From Fluviicoccus keumensis (GTDB lineage Bacteria; Pseudomonadota; Gammaproteobacteria; Pseudomonadales; Moraxellaceae): a DNA stretch of 64,000 bases. The DNA lies in contig NZ_SHKX01000010.1 in the NCBI RefSeq assembly GCF_004217445.1, positions 620,001 through 684,000 on the forward strand, in the 5' to 3' direction. The notes under the pieces were generated by a model that was not told the origin of the DNA, did not search any database, and was given only the letters and a program-made list of their open reading frames with translations. Both the position numbers and the translations under genes were made by a program. This document shows, one piece after another, positions 52,839 to 61,909 of this stretch. Numbering within the stretch: the first letter of the stretch is position 1; each line of letters opens with the position of its first letter.

Positions 52839-53720
52839 ATGAGCGAACGCACGCCCCCCACCCATCTCTACCTGAACATTCGCGGCCTGCACCTGCACGT
52901 CGCCTTCTGGCCCGGCGACGGCGATCCGTTGCTGCTGCTGCACGCCACCGGCTTCCACGCCCGCTGCTGGGATGAAATCGTGCGCCGCCTGCCCGGACGG
53001 CCGGTGTTCGCGGTCGACCTGCCCTGCCACGGCGGCAGTGACGCCGTACGGCCGCCGCCCGGCTGGGACGAGACCAGCGAGATGATCACCGAGGTGGTGC
53101 GGCAGCTGGATTTGCGGAACATCACGGCGGCAGGGCATTCCTTTGGCGGTCATATCCTGGTGCAGACGGCGGCGCGCGAAACCGCCCGCTTCCGCAGCCT
53201 GCTGCTGCTGGACCCGGTGATCCCGCCGCCCGAATTCCTGCCGTTGTGGCAGGCCGCCGGTTCCTTCGAGCCGGTGTCGCGCCGCCGCAATGCCTGGGCC
53301 TCGCCGGAAGAGATGGCCGAGGCGTTCCGTACGCGCATCCCCTACGACACCTGGGACGCGGCGGTGCTGCGCGACTATTGCCAATATGGCTTGGTGAAAG
53401 AGGAAGGCGCAGAACATTACCGGCTGGCCTGCCCGCCGGATTGCGAGGCGGCGGTCTATGGCAACATCGGCGCGCAGACGGTATATGAACTGCTGCCGCG
53501 CGTGACCGTGCCGGTGCGCATCATCCGCGCGCGCGGTCGGCGGCCGGATGACCGGCTGCATGACTTCCGGCCGTCGCCGACCTGGGCGGAACTGGCGTCA
53601 AAGCTGCCGCAGGCGACGGACCGGCAGCTGCCGGAGCAGGATCACTTCTTCCCGATGTCGGATCCGGGGCTGGTGGCGCGGGAGTTGGGGGAGCTGCTCA
53701 GTCTTCCTCTCGCGCCGTAA
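52839..53720 (+). CDS. Alpha/beta hydrolase
   Basis: This 293-residue hydrolase has the lid-proximal LHATGFHARCWDEIVRRL, the nucleophile elbow GHSFGGH (Ser near residue 100), a catalytic acid region around IIRARGRRPDD and the His in EQDHFFPMSD. It resembles family members that act on small esters or acyl-CoA-like substrates. The start at 52839 is preferred over an in-frame TTG at 52827. Its 3' end overlaps a convergent small membrane protein gene by 23 bases. Confidence 0.88.
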   Translation: MSERTPPTHLYLNIRGLHLHVAFWPGDGDPLLLLHATGFHARCWDEIVRRLPGRPVFAVDLPCHGGSDAVRPPPGWDETSEMITEVVRQLDLRNITAAGHSFGGHILVQTAARETARFRSLLLLDPVIPPPEFLPLWQAAGSFEPVSRRRNAWASPEEMAEAFRTRIPYDTWDAAVLRDYCQYGLVKEEGAEHYRLACPPDCEAAVYGNIGAQTVYELLPRVTVPVRIIRARGRRPDDRLHDFRPSPTWAELASKLPQATDRQLPEQDHFFPMSDPGLVARELGELLSLPLAP

Positions 53721-53937
53721 ACGCCGCGTACAGCAGATACAATCCCAGGCTGAGCGGGACCAGCGCGGCCACCCCCTTCCCCACTCTACCGCAGATGCCA
53801 CTCATCAAGTGCGATACCAACCGGCGCCCGTCATGACAGTCGTGCATAACGCCGGTCTGGTAGGCCCACCAGAAACAGAACAGGCTGAGCAGGAACAGGT
53901 AGAGGGCGGAGTCCTTGAAGCGGGAACCCTGGCTCAT
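53698..53937 (-). CDS. Small two-helix membrane protein
   Basis: This 79-residue protein has two hydrophobic segments (SALYLFLLSLFCFWWAYQTGV and VAALVPLSLGLYLLYAAF) joined by a short His/Cys-containing loop. No family is recognised. AAGGA lies 8 bases before the ATG at 53937; an in-frame ATG at 53946 is too close to that site. It is convergent with the hydrolase gene, overlapping it by 23 bases. Confidence 0.65.
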   Translation of the reverse strand: MSQGSRFKDSALYLFLLSLFCFWWAYQTGVMHDCHDGRRLVSHLMSGICGRVGKGVAALVPLSLGLYLLYAAFTAREED

Positions 53938-53978
53938 GGCATTCATCCTTGGGTGGCGGTAGGCACCAGCTTAGCGCC

Positions 53979-54893
53979 TCACCCCTTGAACGTCGACAAC
54001 CCCGCATCGCCGAACGGCTCATCCCGCTCGCGCACCGCCTGCCGGAACCCCGCCGCCATCGCCCGCTGCTGGAATTCATAACCCTCCTTGGTATGCCGCG
54101 TCATCCCGTCCAGCATCGTCCCGATCACCTGCGTCGAGTGCAGTCCCTGCGCCATCACCGACTGGTTCAGCAACAGTTTCATCATCACCAGCTGGTTGAC
54201 CGGCATGCGCGCGATGCGCTCCAGCAGGACCTCGAAACGTTCGTCCAACTGCTCCGGCGGCGCGGATTCGATCGCCAGCCCCCACTCTTTGGCCTCCTTC
54301 CCCGACAGGCAGTCGCCGGTAAACAGCAGCCGCTTCGCCTTCTCCAGCCCGATACGGTAAAACCACAACGAGGTGGTGGGCGAGCCCCACAACCGCGCCG
54401 GCGGATAGCCGATCTTGGCGTTGTCGGCGATCACCAGCAGGTCGGAACAGAGCGCCATGTCGGTGCCGCCCGCGACGCAGAAACCGTGCACCTTGCACAC
54501 CACCGGCTTGTCGCTGTGGAACAGGCTCATGAAGCCCTTCACGTTGCGGCTCATCATTGCGTAGTCAACCATCGGGTCCCAGGCCGTATTCGGAATATGG
54601 TTCTGCATCTGCACCAGCGGATCGAGCGGCGATCCCTTCGGGCGATCGGGGTTTTCCTGCCCGGTCAGCAGCCCTTCGGCGTTTTCCACCAGGTCATAGC
54701 CGCCGCAAAAGCCGCTGCCGTTGCCGGACAGGGCGATGACGTGGATGGCCGGATCGAGGTTGGCGCGCTCGACGCAGGCGGCCAGCTCGCGCGGCAGGTC
54801 GAGGGTGATGCCGTTGCCGCGCTCGGGCCGGTTCAGCGTGATGCGGGCGATACGGCCGGTGATGTGGTAGGTGAGGGTCTTGAAGGTTTCCAT
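53979..54893 (-). CDS. Enoyl-CoA hydratase/isomerase family protein (crotonase)
   Basis: This 304-residue crotonase-fold protein has ITLNRPERGNGITLDLPREL, the oxyanion-hole segments SGNGSGFCGGYDL and KVHGFCVAGGTDMALCSDLL, and a long insertion (residues 80-115) between them. The usual catalytic Glu pair is not clearly placed. It is divergent from the fatty acid desaturase gene and probably acts on an unusual acyl-CoA. The start at 54893 follows GGAG. Confidence 0.85.
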   Translation of the reverse strand: METFKTLTYHITGRIARITLNRPERGNGITLDLPRELAACVERANLDPAIHVIALSGNGSGFCGGYDLVENAEGLLTGQENPDRPKGSPLDPLVQMQNHIPNTAWDPMVDYAMMSRNVKGFMSLFHSDKPVVCKVHGFCVAGGTDMALCSDLLVIADNAKIGYPPARLWGSPTTSLWFYRIGLEKAKRLLFTGDCLSGKEAKEWGLAIESAPPEQLDERFEVLLERIARMPVNQLVMMKLLLNQSVMAQGLHSTQVIGTMLDGMTRHTKEGYEFQQRAMAAGFRQAVRERDEPFGDAGLSTFKG

Positions 54894-54984
54894 GCTCGCT
54901 CCATTCAATACAGAAATTTGCATTGATCGAAATCATGTGTAACATTACCGTTATCGCCAATCAATATCATTTCGGGTAATCCTG

Positions 54985-56025
54985 ATGAACACCACCGCCC
55001 CGCTCACCGACGGCATTTCCAGCGACGCCGTCTACGAACACAGCCCGGTCACCCGCCGCAAGGTCACCGACCTGTTCAGCCGCGAGGAAATCCAGCGCCT
55101 CACCGCCCGCTCCGATGCGTGGGGCGCGTGGGGCATCGCCTCCACCTGGGCACTGGTCGGCGCGGGCTTCGCGCTGTGCGGCTGGGCGCTGACGCTGCCG
55201 GTGGCGGCGATGATTCCGGTGGGGATGCTGGGTCTGGCGCTGCTGGGCGGACGGCAGCTGGCGCTGGCCATCCTGACGCACGAGGCCTCGCACAAGACGC
55301 TGTTCGCCTCCGGCTGGGCCAACGACGTGCTGGCCGACTGGCTGTGCGCGCGGCCGCTGGGGCTGGACCTGGCCAAGTACCGGGTGCACCACCTCATCCA
55401 CCACACCAAGACCGGTACGCCGGAAGATACCGACATCTCGCTGGTGGCGGGCCTGCCCTGCTCGCGCGTCTCGCTGCTGCGCAAATTCGCCCGCGACCTG
55501 AGCGGCCTCACCGGGCTGAAATTCCTGCTGGGACGGGTGCTGATGGACGCGGGTTACCTGAAGTGGACGGTGGCCTCGCAGGTGGAAAAGCTGCCGCAGG
55601 ACGGCCGCACGGCGTGGGATGTGGTGAAGACCTTTGCAGGCAACACCTGGAAGGCGGTGGTGATGAACGCGCTGCTCTTCGGGGCGCTGGCGGCGGCCGG
55701 GCATGGCGAACTGTATCTGGCCTGGGTGCTGGCCTACCTGATTCCCTACCCGCTGTTCATCCGCATCCGCGCCATGGCCGAGCACGCGGGCACCGAGAAA
55801 TCCGCCGACATGTTCCGCAACACCCGCACCACCCGCGCCGGGCTGATCGCCCGGACTTTCGTCGCGCCCTGCCATGTCAATTTCCACATCGAGCACCACG
55901 CCATGGCGTCGGTGCCCTATTACCGCCTGCCGGAGGCGCATGCGCTGCTGCGGGCGCGCGGGATGGTGGATGAACCGCCGGGATATTTGGCGGTGCTGGA
56001 CCGGCTGTCGTCGGTGCAGGCATGA
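54985..56025 (+). CDS. Membrane fatty acid desaturase
   Basis: This 346-residue protein has the three His boxes of membrane desaturases: HEASH near residue 97, HHLIHH near 138, and HIEHH near 305, with membrane helices between (ALVGAGFALCGWALTLPVAAMIPVGML). It uses a di-iron centre to introduce double bonds into acyl chains. It is divergent from the crotonase gene and followed 34 bases later by a thioesterase gene, so a role in a modified-lipid pathway is likely. Confidence 0.9.
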   Translation: MNTTAPLTDGISSDAVYEHSPVTRRKVTDLFSREEIQRLTARSDAWGAWGIASTWALVGAGFALCGWALTLPVAAMIPVGMLGLALLGGRQLALAILTHEASHKTLFASGWANDVLADWLCARPLGLDLAKYRVHHLIHHTKTGTPEDTDISLVAGLPCSRVSLLRKFARDLSGLTGLKFLLGRVLMDAGYLKWTVASQVEKLPQDGRTAWDVVKTFAGNTWKAVVMNALLFGALAAAGHGELYLAWVLAYLIPYPLFIRIRAMAEHAGTEKSADMFRNTRTTRAGLIARTFVAPCHVNFHIEHHAMASVPYYRLPEAHALLRARGMVDEPPGYLAVLDRLSSVQA

Positions 56026-56059
56026 TGCGGGTCTTTTTGAACATGGCGGGAGCAACCGC

Positions 56060-56470
56060 ATGGTAACGGCAGAAGCCCTGATGACCTTCCTGGCCGGGGA
56101 ATTCCCGCAGAACAAGTGCGTGGTGGAGGCGGTGGGCAACCGCGCGGCGACGGTGCGGCATCCGGTGGGACACGCCGAGTTGCGGCCGGGCGGCACGGTG
56201 TCGGGGCCGGTGCTGATGACCACGGCCGATCTGGCGCTCTATGCCGCCATCCTCGGTGAAATCGGCATGGTGCCGCTGGCGGTGACCACCAGCCTGAACA
56301 TCAACTTCATGCGCAAGCCGGCGGCCGACCGCGACATCATTGGCGAGTGCCGGTTGATGAAGCTGGGCAAGCTGCTGGCGGTGGGGGAAGTCTGGCTGTA
56401 TTCGGAGGGTCAGGACGAGCCGGTGGCGCACGCGACGGGCACTTACGCCATTCCGCCCGCGCGCGCCTGA
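56060..56470 (+). CDS. PaaI/hotdog-family thioesterase
   Basis: This 136-residue single-hotdog protein has the PaaI-like ELRPGGTVSGPVLMTTADLALYAAIL helix with Asp, then SLNINFMRKPAADRDIIGECRLMKLGKLLAVGEVWLYSEG. It should hydrolyse acyl-CoA. GGGAG lies 7 bases upstream of the ATG. It is probably co-transcribed with the desaturase gene and convergent with a hydrolase gene, leaving 6 bases between the stops. Confidence 0.85.
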   Translation: MVTAEALMTFLAGEFPQNKCVVEAVGNRAATVRHPVGHAELRPGGTVSGPVLMTTADLALYAAILGEIGMVPLAVTTSLNINFMRKPAADRDIIGECRLMKLGKLLAVGEVWLYSEGQDEPVAHATGTYAIPPARA

Positions 56471-56476
56471 GTCCGC

Positions 56477-57691
56477 TCAGGGCTTGAAGCCGATGCCGTC
56501 CAGAAAGCGGCGCATCGCCTTCAGGTAATCGCCCTGCCCCCAGTGCAGCACATGGCCGCCGGGGAACCAGTGCACGGCGGGCCGGTCCCAGTGTTCCCAC
56601 AACAGCATCGTGTGCTTGGTGAAGGTGATGCGGTCGTCCATGCCGCCGATCAGCAGCACCCGCTCCTTGGGAATGGCCAGCTGCCAGGTCAGCGGCGAGT
56701 TCACCGCCAGCGTGTGCCGCGCCTCCTGGATGCTGATGCCCGCCGTGGCCAGCGCCGAGCGGATCAGGTGCCCCAGCACCGGCCATTCGAAGACCATGTC
56801 CACCAGGCTGGCGGGCGGCACCACCGGAATGGCGAAGGCCAGCCGCTCCTCGACACTGGCCAGCAGCGCCGTGGCGTAGCCGCCCATCGAAATGCCGGTC
56901 ACCCCCACCGACGGCACCCCGTGCGACAGCAGCCAGTCGAGGAACACCCGGAAATCGTGGATGGCGTGGGCGTGCACCTCGTTCATGTGCAGCGGCCCGT
57001 GCGAGAAATAGCCGTGCCCCGAAAACGGCGACAGCAGCCCCTGCCGGTAACCGTGGAACGGCAGGGTGTAGAGCAGCACGTCATAGCCCTGTTCGTAGAA
57101 CCATTCCAGCGCGAAGAATTTGCTGTTGACCCAGTAGCTGTCCATGATGAAGCCGTGGATGACGGCGATGGTGGGGCGCGGCTTGTCGCCGTGCTTCCAG
57201 TACTGCGCCCAGGCGATTTCGTTGTTGTCGTGGCGGTGGTAGTCCTCGCGCACCCGCGGGTTCACCGCCTCGAACGGGCTCCTGAAGCTGAGCAGGTAGG
57301 ACTGGCCGTCCTTGGGCTGATGCGCCAGCGGCCCGGAATGACGCACGCGCACGCGGATGCCCGGCTTCGGTTTCTGGAAGAAGGCGTGGGCATCGCCGGC
57401 GGTGGCGAGGTCGTGGTAGAAGCCGCGTTCCTTGCGGTCGCGCAGCAGCGTGTCCGGCCGCAGGCTCCACGGCAGCGACAGGGCGGTGGTGGCGGCGATG
57501 ATGCCCGCGCGCAGGCCCAGATCGGTCAGCGACGAGGTCTGCAGGCGCAGCCGCGTGAAGCGGTCCATATGGTTCACCACCTTCCAGGCGGGAAATTCCG
57601 GATCGAGGTTGCGCCACCACGGCGCGGCGGGACGCAGTTGCGCCGGACGACGGCGGGGCGTGACGATTTCAGGGGGCAAAACAGGGGACAT
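56477..57691 (-). CDS. Large alpha/beta hydrolase (possibly ABHD18-like)
   Basis: This 404-residue protein has an N-terminal extension of about 150 residues before the hydrolase core, then IAVIHGFIMDSYW, the nucleophile elbow GISMGGY (Ser near residue 280), an Asp in GGMDDRITF and the His in GGHVLHWGQGD. Length and the WYEQGYDVLLYTLPFHG segment recall ABHD18-type proteins, a tentative comparison. It probably acts on a lipid ester. The start at 57691 is chosen over an in-frame ATG at 57787. Confidence 0.8.
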   Translation of the reverse strand: MSPVLPPEIVTPRRRPAQLRPAAPWWRNLDPEFPAWKVVNHMDRFTRLRLQTSSLTDLGLRAGIIAATTALSLPWSLRPDTLLRDRKERGFYHDLATAGDAHAFFQKPKPGIRVRVRHSGPLAHQPKDGQSYLLSFRSPFEAVNPRVREDYHRHDNNEIAWAQYWKHGDKPRPTIAVIHGFIMDSYWVNSKFFALEWFYEQGYDVLLYTLPFHGYRQGLLSPFSGHGYFSHGPLHMNEVHAHAIHDFRVFLDWLLSHGVPSVGVTGISMGGYATALLASVEERLAFAIPVVPPASLVDMVFEWPVLGHLIRSALATAGISIQEARHTLAVNSPLTWQLAIPKERVLLIGGMDDRITFTKHTMLLWEHWDRPAVHWFPGGHVLHWGQGDYLKAMRRFLDGIGFKP

Positions 57692-57858
57692 GGGCCTCGC
57701 CAGGACGTGATTGCAGGGGAGGCTGACTAAAGCAAGCGCTTGGCGGGATGTCAATGGCGGCCGCGACGGCGTCTTTGTCATCCCCATTCAGGATCGTGCC
57801 GGAAGCACGCCTCCCGGGCGTATGATAGAAAGATACCCCCATCCCAAGAGCCGCCGTC

Positions 57859-58464
57859 ATGCGCCTCAGCCGCCTTGTCTTGACCGGAATACCGATTGCC
57901 CTCCTCACGGGCTGCTCCACCTTTCAGGCCTATGACGGCCAAGCACGCCCGGAACGCGAGATCGCCGTCGCCAAGACGTCCTTACGGGTCATTCCGTTGC
58001 TGTTGGTCAACTTTATTAGCGGCTACGGCCTGAAGCAACTGGACGACAAGCCGCTGAAAGGGACCACGATCCTGTTTGAACCCGGACGGCACCGCCTGAC
58101 GTTTACTCCCGGCACCGCCGTCATCCTGGCCGGGTATGGCGGCGGCGGCGTGATCGCCCCCAAGGGCAATCTGTCCTGCGCGTTCACGGCCGATTTTCAG
58201 GCCGGCCATACGTACCGGCTGGGCGTCGGGTCGGTGAAAACCCTTCCGCTGACCGACGGCTCCACCACGTCCACCGGTACCGTTCGCCTGAAAGATTCCG
58301 CCAAGGGCCAGCGCACGCGCAAGACCGACATTCCGGTCATCTGCCATACCGGACCGGTGGATTACTGTCAGCAGGACTCGGAGTGTCCCGGCGAGAGTAC
58401 AGCCAAGCATTGCGACCTGCCCGCCGGGCAACCGGTCGGAACCTGCGGCCCGGCCGCGCCCTGA
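57859..58464 (+). CDS. Lipoprotein of unknown function
   Basis: This 201-residue protein has a lipobox ALLTGC (Cys19) and a body with a beta-rich middle (LKGTTILFEPGRHRLTFTPG, near residue 75) followed by a Gly-rich turn and a Cys-rich end (YCQQDSECPGESTAKHC, PVGTCGP), which may hold disulphides. A TATGAT -10 lies 33 bases before the ATG. I do not recognise a family; the first half recalls PEGA-like surface domains weakly. Confidence 0.75.
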   Translation: MRLSRLVLTGIPIALLTGCSTFQAYDGQARPEREIAVAKTSLRVIPLLLVNFISGYGLKQLDDKPLKGTTILFEPGRHRLTFTPGTAVILAGYGGGGVIAPKGNLSCAFTADFQAGHTYRLGVGSVKTLPLTDGSTTSTGTVRLKDSAKGQRTRKTDIPVICHTGPVDYCQQDSECPGESTAKHCDLPAGQPVGTCGPAAP

Positions 58465-58538
58465 GTCCGGGCAGGAAATCCTTTCCTTCCCGGCCATTTT
58501 GCGGGAGGCTTGCGCTACATCACCACCGGACCGTCCCC

Positions 58539-59330
58539 ATGCCCGCACCCACCCCCGGCAACCTGTACACCGACCTGTCCGCCTACTACGACGGTTTCTG
58601 CCATGAGGTGGACTACGCCGGACAGGCGGATTTCCTGCAACGCGCCTTTGACTGTCTGGGCGCATCGGGCGGGCGGGATTACCTGGATCTGGCCTGCGGC
58701 ACCGGACAGTTACTGGAAGTCATGCAGCGCAAAGGCTTTAGCGTAGCCGGACTGGACAACAGCCCGCAGATGCTGGCCGCCACGGCGCAACGCTGCCCGC
58801 AAGCCGCGCTGATCCTGAGCGATCTGGCCGCCTTCGAGATCGACAGCCGCCTCGACCTGATCAGCTGCCTGCTCTATTCCGTGCACTACAGCCACCCGGT
58901 CGCGGCGCTGGCCGAAACCCTGCGCCGCGCCTATCGCGCCCTGAAACCGGGCGGCCTCTTCATTTTTGACATGGTCGATAAAGACGGTATCCAGAACCGC
59001 GATGCGGTGACGCGGCTGACCCGCGACGGCGCGGATTTCACCTTCCGCTCGGGCTGGCGCCATGACGGCGACAGCGAGACCCTGGAATTGCAGGTAGCGA
59101 TCCGCCGTGAGGATGCCGACGGCGTGCGCAACTGGGAGGACCGCCACCGCATGACCGCCATCTCGCGGAGCGGGCTGGACACGCTGATGCGTGAATCCGG
59201 CTTCACGACAACCTTGCTGGAACGGGACTTCACCCGCCTGCGGGAATGGGACGGCCGCAGTTTTAATGTGCTGGTGGTCGGTCAAAAACCGTGGGATGAC
59301 CACGCGGCGACGCCGGATAGCGTACGATAG
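58539..59330 (+). CDS. Class I SAM-dependent methyltransferase
   Basis: This 263-residue protein has the SAM-binding motif I DYLDLACGTGQLLEVM and motif II VAGLDNSPQMLA, and later ALKPGGLFIFDMV, typical of class I methyltransferases with a C-terminal substrate domain. The first residues (LYTDLSAYYDGFCHEVDYAGQADFL) fit small-molecule methyltransferases. Substrate unknown. The start at 58539 begins the family homology. Confidence 0.88.
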   Translation: MPAPTPGNLYTDLSAYYDGFCHEVDYAGQADFLQRAFDCLGASGGRDYLDLACGTGQLLEVMQRKGFSVAGLDNSPQMLAATAQRCPQAALILSDLAAFEIDSRLDLISCLLYSVHYSHPVAALAETLRRAYRALKPGGLFIFDMVDKDGIQNRDAVTRLTRDGADFTFRSGWRHDGDSETLELQVAIRREDADGVRNWEDRHRMTAISRSGLDTLMRESGFTTTLLERDFTRLREWDGRSFNVLVVGQKPWDDHAATPDSVR

Positions 59331-59356
59331 CCCCCTTCCTGACGCGAGCCTTCCTC

Positions 59357-60007
59357 ATGCAATCCGGCAAAGCCTCCCCGTTGTTCCTGTTCCTCAGCGT
59401 TTGCACGGCCTGGGCGGTGCTGTCGGTGCTGCCCGACCTGCTGGCCCCGTCGGGAGAACCCCTGTCCGGCCCGGTGCTGGTCGCCTTGCTGGCCGTCTTC
59501 GCGCTACTGCTGGGCATCACCCTCTACGGGCTCTATGTGCTGCTGGCGCGCCCTGCCCCGGTGGCCGACGCCGCCGTAACGGAACCGGCCGTCATTCATC
59601 ATCCGGCGCTGGGAGCGTTGAGCGTTCATGATTCCTTGCCGGATATGCTGGTGACCGGGATCGACTACGAAAAACAGCGGGTGGAACTGACGGTCCATCG
59701 CGGCGAGGGGTCGATGGACGAAGCGCTGGCCTTCGCCGCCGGCCTGGTCGCGCAGCTGCCGGTGCTGGACGCCGCCGCCAAGGGCGTGATCACGCAGGAT
59801 CTGCTGGCGGGGCTGCAACGCGATTTTCCGGGGCTGACGGCGCAGAATTGCGCGGCCAGCTTCAACCTGACCGGGCTGGCGGTGACCGGCAGCGCGCGGG
59901 TGGAATTCGGCTACGGCGCGGTGGGCATCGCCCTGAAACAAGGGGTGGCGGTCGTATGGGATTGCAACGTCGATTTCACCGAGGCCCGGGCGCGTCTGCA
60001 CGATTGA
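59357..60007 (+). CDS. Hypothetical membrane-anchored protein
   Basis: No family is recognised for this 216-residue protein. It has two N-terminal membrane helices (FLFLSVCTAWAVLSVLPDLLA and PVLVALLAVFALLLGITLYGLYVLLA) and a soluble domain with alternating strands (LTVHRGEGSMDEALAFAAG, SARVEFGYGAVGIALKQGVAVVWDCNVDF). It begins 26 bases after the methyltransferase stop, so it may be in the same transcript. Confidence 0.65.
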   Translation: MQSGKASPLFLFLSVCTAWAVLSVLPDLLAPSGEPLSGPVLVALLAVFALLLGITLYGLYVLLARPAPVADAAVTEPAVIHHPALGALSVHDSLPDMLVTGIDYEKQRVELTVHRGEGSMDEALAFAAGLVAQLPVLDAAAKGVITQDLLAGLQRDFPGLTAQNCAASFNLTGLAVTGSARVEFGYGAVGIALKQGVAVVWDCNVDFTEARARLHD

Positions 60008-60050
60008 GCGCCGCCGTTACGCCGGTTCCCGATCGCCGGGCTCCCGGCGG

Positions 60051-60064
60051 GCATGAATTCATGC
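60051..60064. repeat. 14-base perfect palindrome upstream of the sulfatase
   Basis: GCATGAATTCATGC reads the same on both strands. It lies 61 bases before the sulfatase start and may be a regulator site. Confidence 0.5.
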
Positions 60065-60068
60065 TATC

Positions 60069-60115
60069 CCTGAACGGATATCCTGACCGGTAAAAACCGG
60101 TCATTCCTGAACGGA
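60069..60115. repeat. Nested hairpin between direct repeats in the sulfatase leader
   Basis: CCTGAACGGA occurs at 60069-60078 and 60106-60115. Between them TGACCGGT and ACCGGTCA (60084-60091 and 60096-60103) form a perfect 8-base-pair hairpin. The whole lies 10-56 bases before the sulfatase ATG, so it could bind a regulator or control translation. Confidence 0.55.
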
Positions 60116-60124
60116 CACGGCGTC

Positions 60125-61873
60125 ATGACCCTGAATCGCAGAGCCCTGCTGGCTGCCGGACTGACCGGCGCCATCGGCGGCGCAACCCTGACCGCCCGGC
60201 TGATGCGCACCCGCGTACCCGAGCCCCGGAACGTTTCTCCATTGCCTGCGGGCATCAAACCCGGCGCGCGACCGCTGAACATCCTGCTGGTGGTCACCGA
60301 CCAGGAACATGCCGACCTGCCGCCGGGCCTGCCGCTACCCGGCCATGAACGGCTGCGGGAACGCGGCATCGCCTTCACCCGCTTCCACGTCAACACCACG
60401 CCCTGCTCGCCCTCGCGCTCCAACCTCTACTTCGGCCAGCACACGCAGAAAACGCGGATGGTGGTGAACTACGGCGTCTTCCCCGAACCCTCCATCCCCG
60501 ATGACATGCCCAGCCTGGGCGACTACCTGCGCGCCAACGGCTACGACACCGCCTACAAGGGCAAGTGGCATCTGGGCGGCGTGCCGGAGGGACACCAGCT
60601 GACCTACGGCCGTTACCCCAGCACCCGCGATGCGCTGGAACCCTTCGGCTTCTCGGACTTCAATGCCGACGGCGACCCGCACGGCTCCACCTGGACCGGC
60701 TTCAAATACGACGGCCCGATTGCCGCCGAGGCCTCGCAATGGCTGCGCGACCGGGCGGCGTCCGGCAACGGCAAGCCGTGGCTGCTGGCGGTGAATTTCG
60801 TCAATCCGCACGACATCATGTATTTCACCACCGGCGAGCGCCAGACCGCCTCGCGGCGCATGCGCGACTATCTGGCTCCGCTGGCGCAAGCCCCGGATGA
60901 CCCGCTCTATCGTGCCCTGTGGGAGCTGCCGCTGCCCGCCAATCGCGTGGACGACCTGCGCGGCAAGCCGGAAGCCCACGCCAGCTACGTGAAATTCTGC
61001 GACATGGCTTACGGCCGCCTGCCCGACGGCGACGACAGCTGGCGCGCCTACCGCAATTACTATTTCAATTGCATCCGCGATGCTGACCGCCACCTGCTGA
61101 CGGTGCTGGACGCGCTGGAAGCCAGCGGACAGGCCGACCGGACCATCGTGGTTTTCACCGCCGACCACGGCGAGATGGCGGGCGCGCACGGCCTGCGCCA
61201 GAAGGGACCGTTCATGTATCAGGAGAATGTGCGCGTGCCGCTGATCGTCGTCCACCCGGACGGCCCGAAAGGCGTGACGAGCACCGCGCTGGGAAGCGCC
61301 ATCGACCTGACGCCGACGCTGCTGGAGCTGGCCGGTGTGGAGGGCAAACGGCTGCCGGAGCTGTATCCGCAACTGGCCGGGGTGAGCCTGGCGTCGTCGA
61401 TCGGCCGGGCGGAAGGACGTTCGGAGCGCGACCGGCGCGGCCACCTGTTCAACTACAACACCACCCACCACATCGACAACGACTTCATCGGCGCGCTGAT
61501 TGACCATGAAGTGCTGGCTGACCGTTTCCTGCCGGTCCGGGCGCTGCTGAAGGGCATGTGGCCGATGCCGCGCACCGACCATCCGGCGCTGTTTCGCGGC
61601 CTCCATGACGGCCGCTACAAGTTCGCGCGCTATTTCAAGCCGTCGGAACACCATGTCCCGACCGACTGGGAAACGCTGACCCGCCACAACCAGCTGGAGT
61701 TGTACGACACGCACGCCGATCCGGGAGAACTGAACAATCTGGCGCATCAACCGGAAGCCGTGAAGCCGCTGCTGCTGGACCTGAACGCACGGCTGAATGC
61801 GCTGGTGGCGACCGAGGTGGGGCGTGATCTGGGGGATGAACTGGTGGGGCCGGGGTTCATGAAGCGGTTGTAG
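60125..61873 (+). CDS. Exported sulfatase
   Basis: This 582-residue protein is a sulfatase with the formylglycine motif CSPSR (Cys94) in FHVNTTPCSPSRSNLYFG, a metal-binding DxE-like start (NILLVVTDQEH), HLGGVPEGHQ, and FTADHGEMAGAHG. The N-terminus NRRALLAAGLTGAIGG is a Tat-like signal, so folding with its metal before export is likely. It should hydrolyse a sulfate ester in the periplasm. A formylglycine-generating or anaerobic maturase gene is not in the window. Confidence 0.9.
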   Translation: MTLNRRALLAAGLTGAIGGATLTARLMRTRVPEPRNVSPLPAGIKPGARPLNILLVVTDQEHADLPPGLPLPGHERLRERGIAFTRFHVNTTPCSPSRSNLYFGQHTQKTRMVVNYGVFPEPSIPDDMPSLGDYLRANGYDTAYKGKWHLGGVPEGHQLTYGRYPSTRDALEPFGFSDFNADGDPHGSTWTGFKYDGPIAAEASQWLRDRAASGNGKPWLLAVNFVNPHDIMYFTTGERQTASRRMRDYLAPLAQAPDDPLYRALWELPLPANRVDDLRGKPEAHASYVKFCDMAYGRLPDGDDSWRAYRNYYFNCIRDADRHLLTVLDALEASGQADRTIVVFTADHGEMAGAHGLRQKGPFMYQENVRVPLIVVHPDGPKGVTSTALGSAIDLTPTLLELAGVEGKRLPELYPQLAGVSLASSIGRAEGRSERDRRGHLFNYNTTHHIDNDFIGALIDHEVLADRFLPVRALLKGMWPMPRTDHPALFRGLHDGRYKFARYFKPSEHHVPTDWETLTRHNQLELYDTHADPGELNNLAHQPEAVKPLLLDLNARLNALVATEVGRDLGDELVGPGFMKRL

Positions 61874-61898
61874 GCGGGGACGCCTGATGCTCCCCGCC
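61873..61898 (+). terminator. Possible terminator of the sulfatase gene
   Basis: GGCGGGGA pairs with TCCCCGCC over a 10-base loop and is followed by TTCTTC, starting at the stop codon itself. The T-run is weak. Confidence 0.5.
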
Positions 61899-61909
61899 TT
61901 CTTCGGCCC

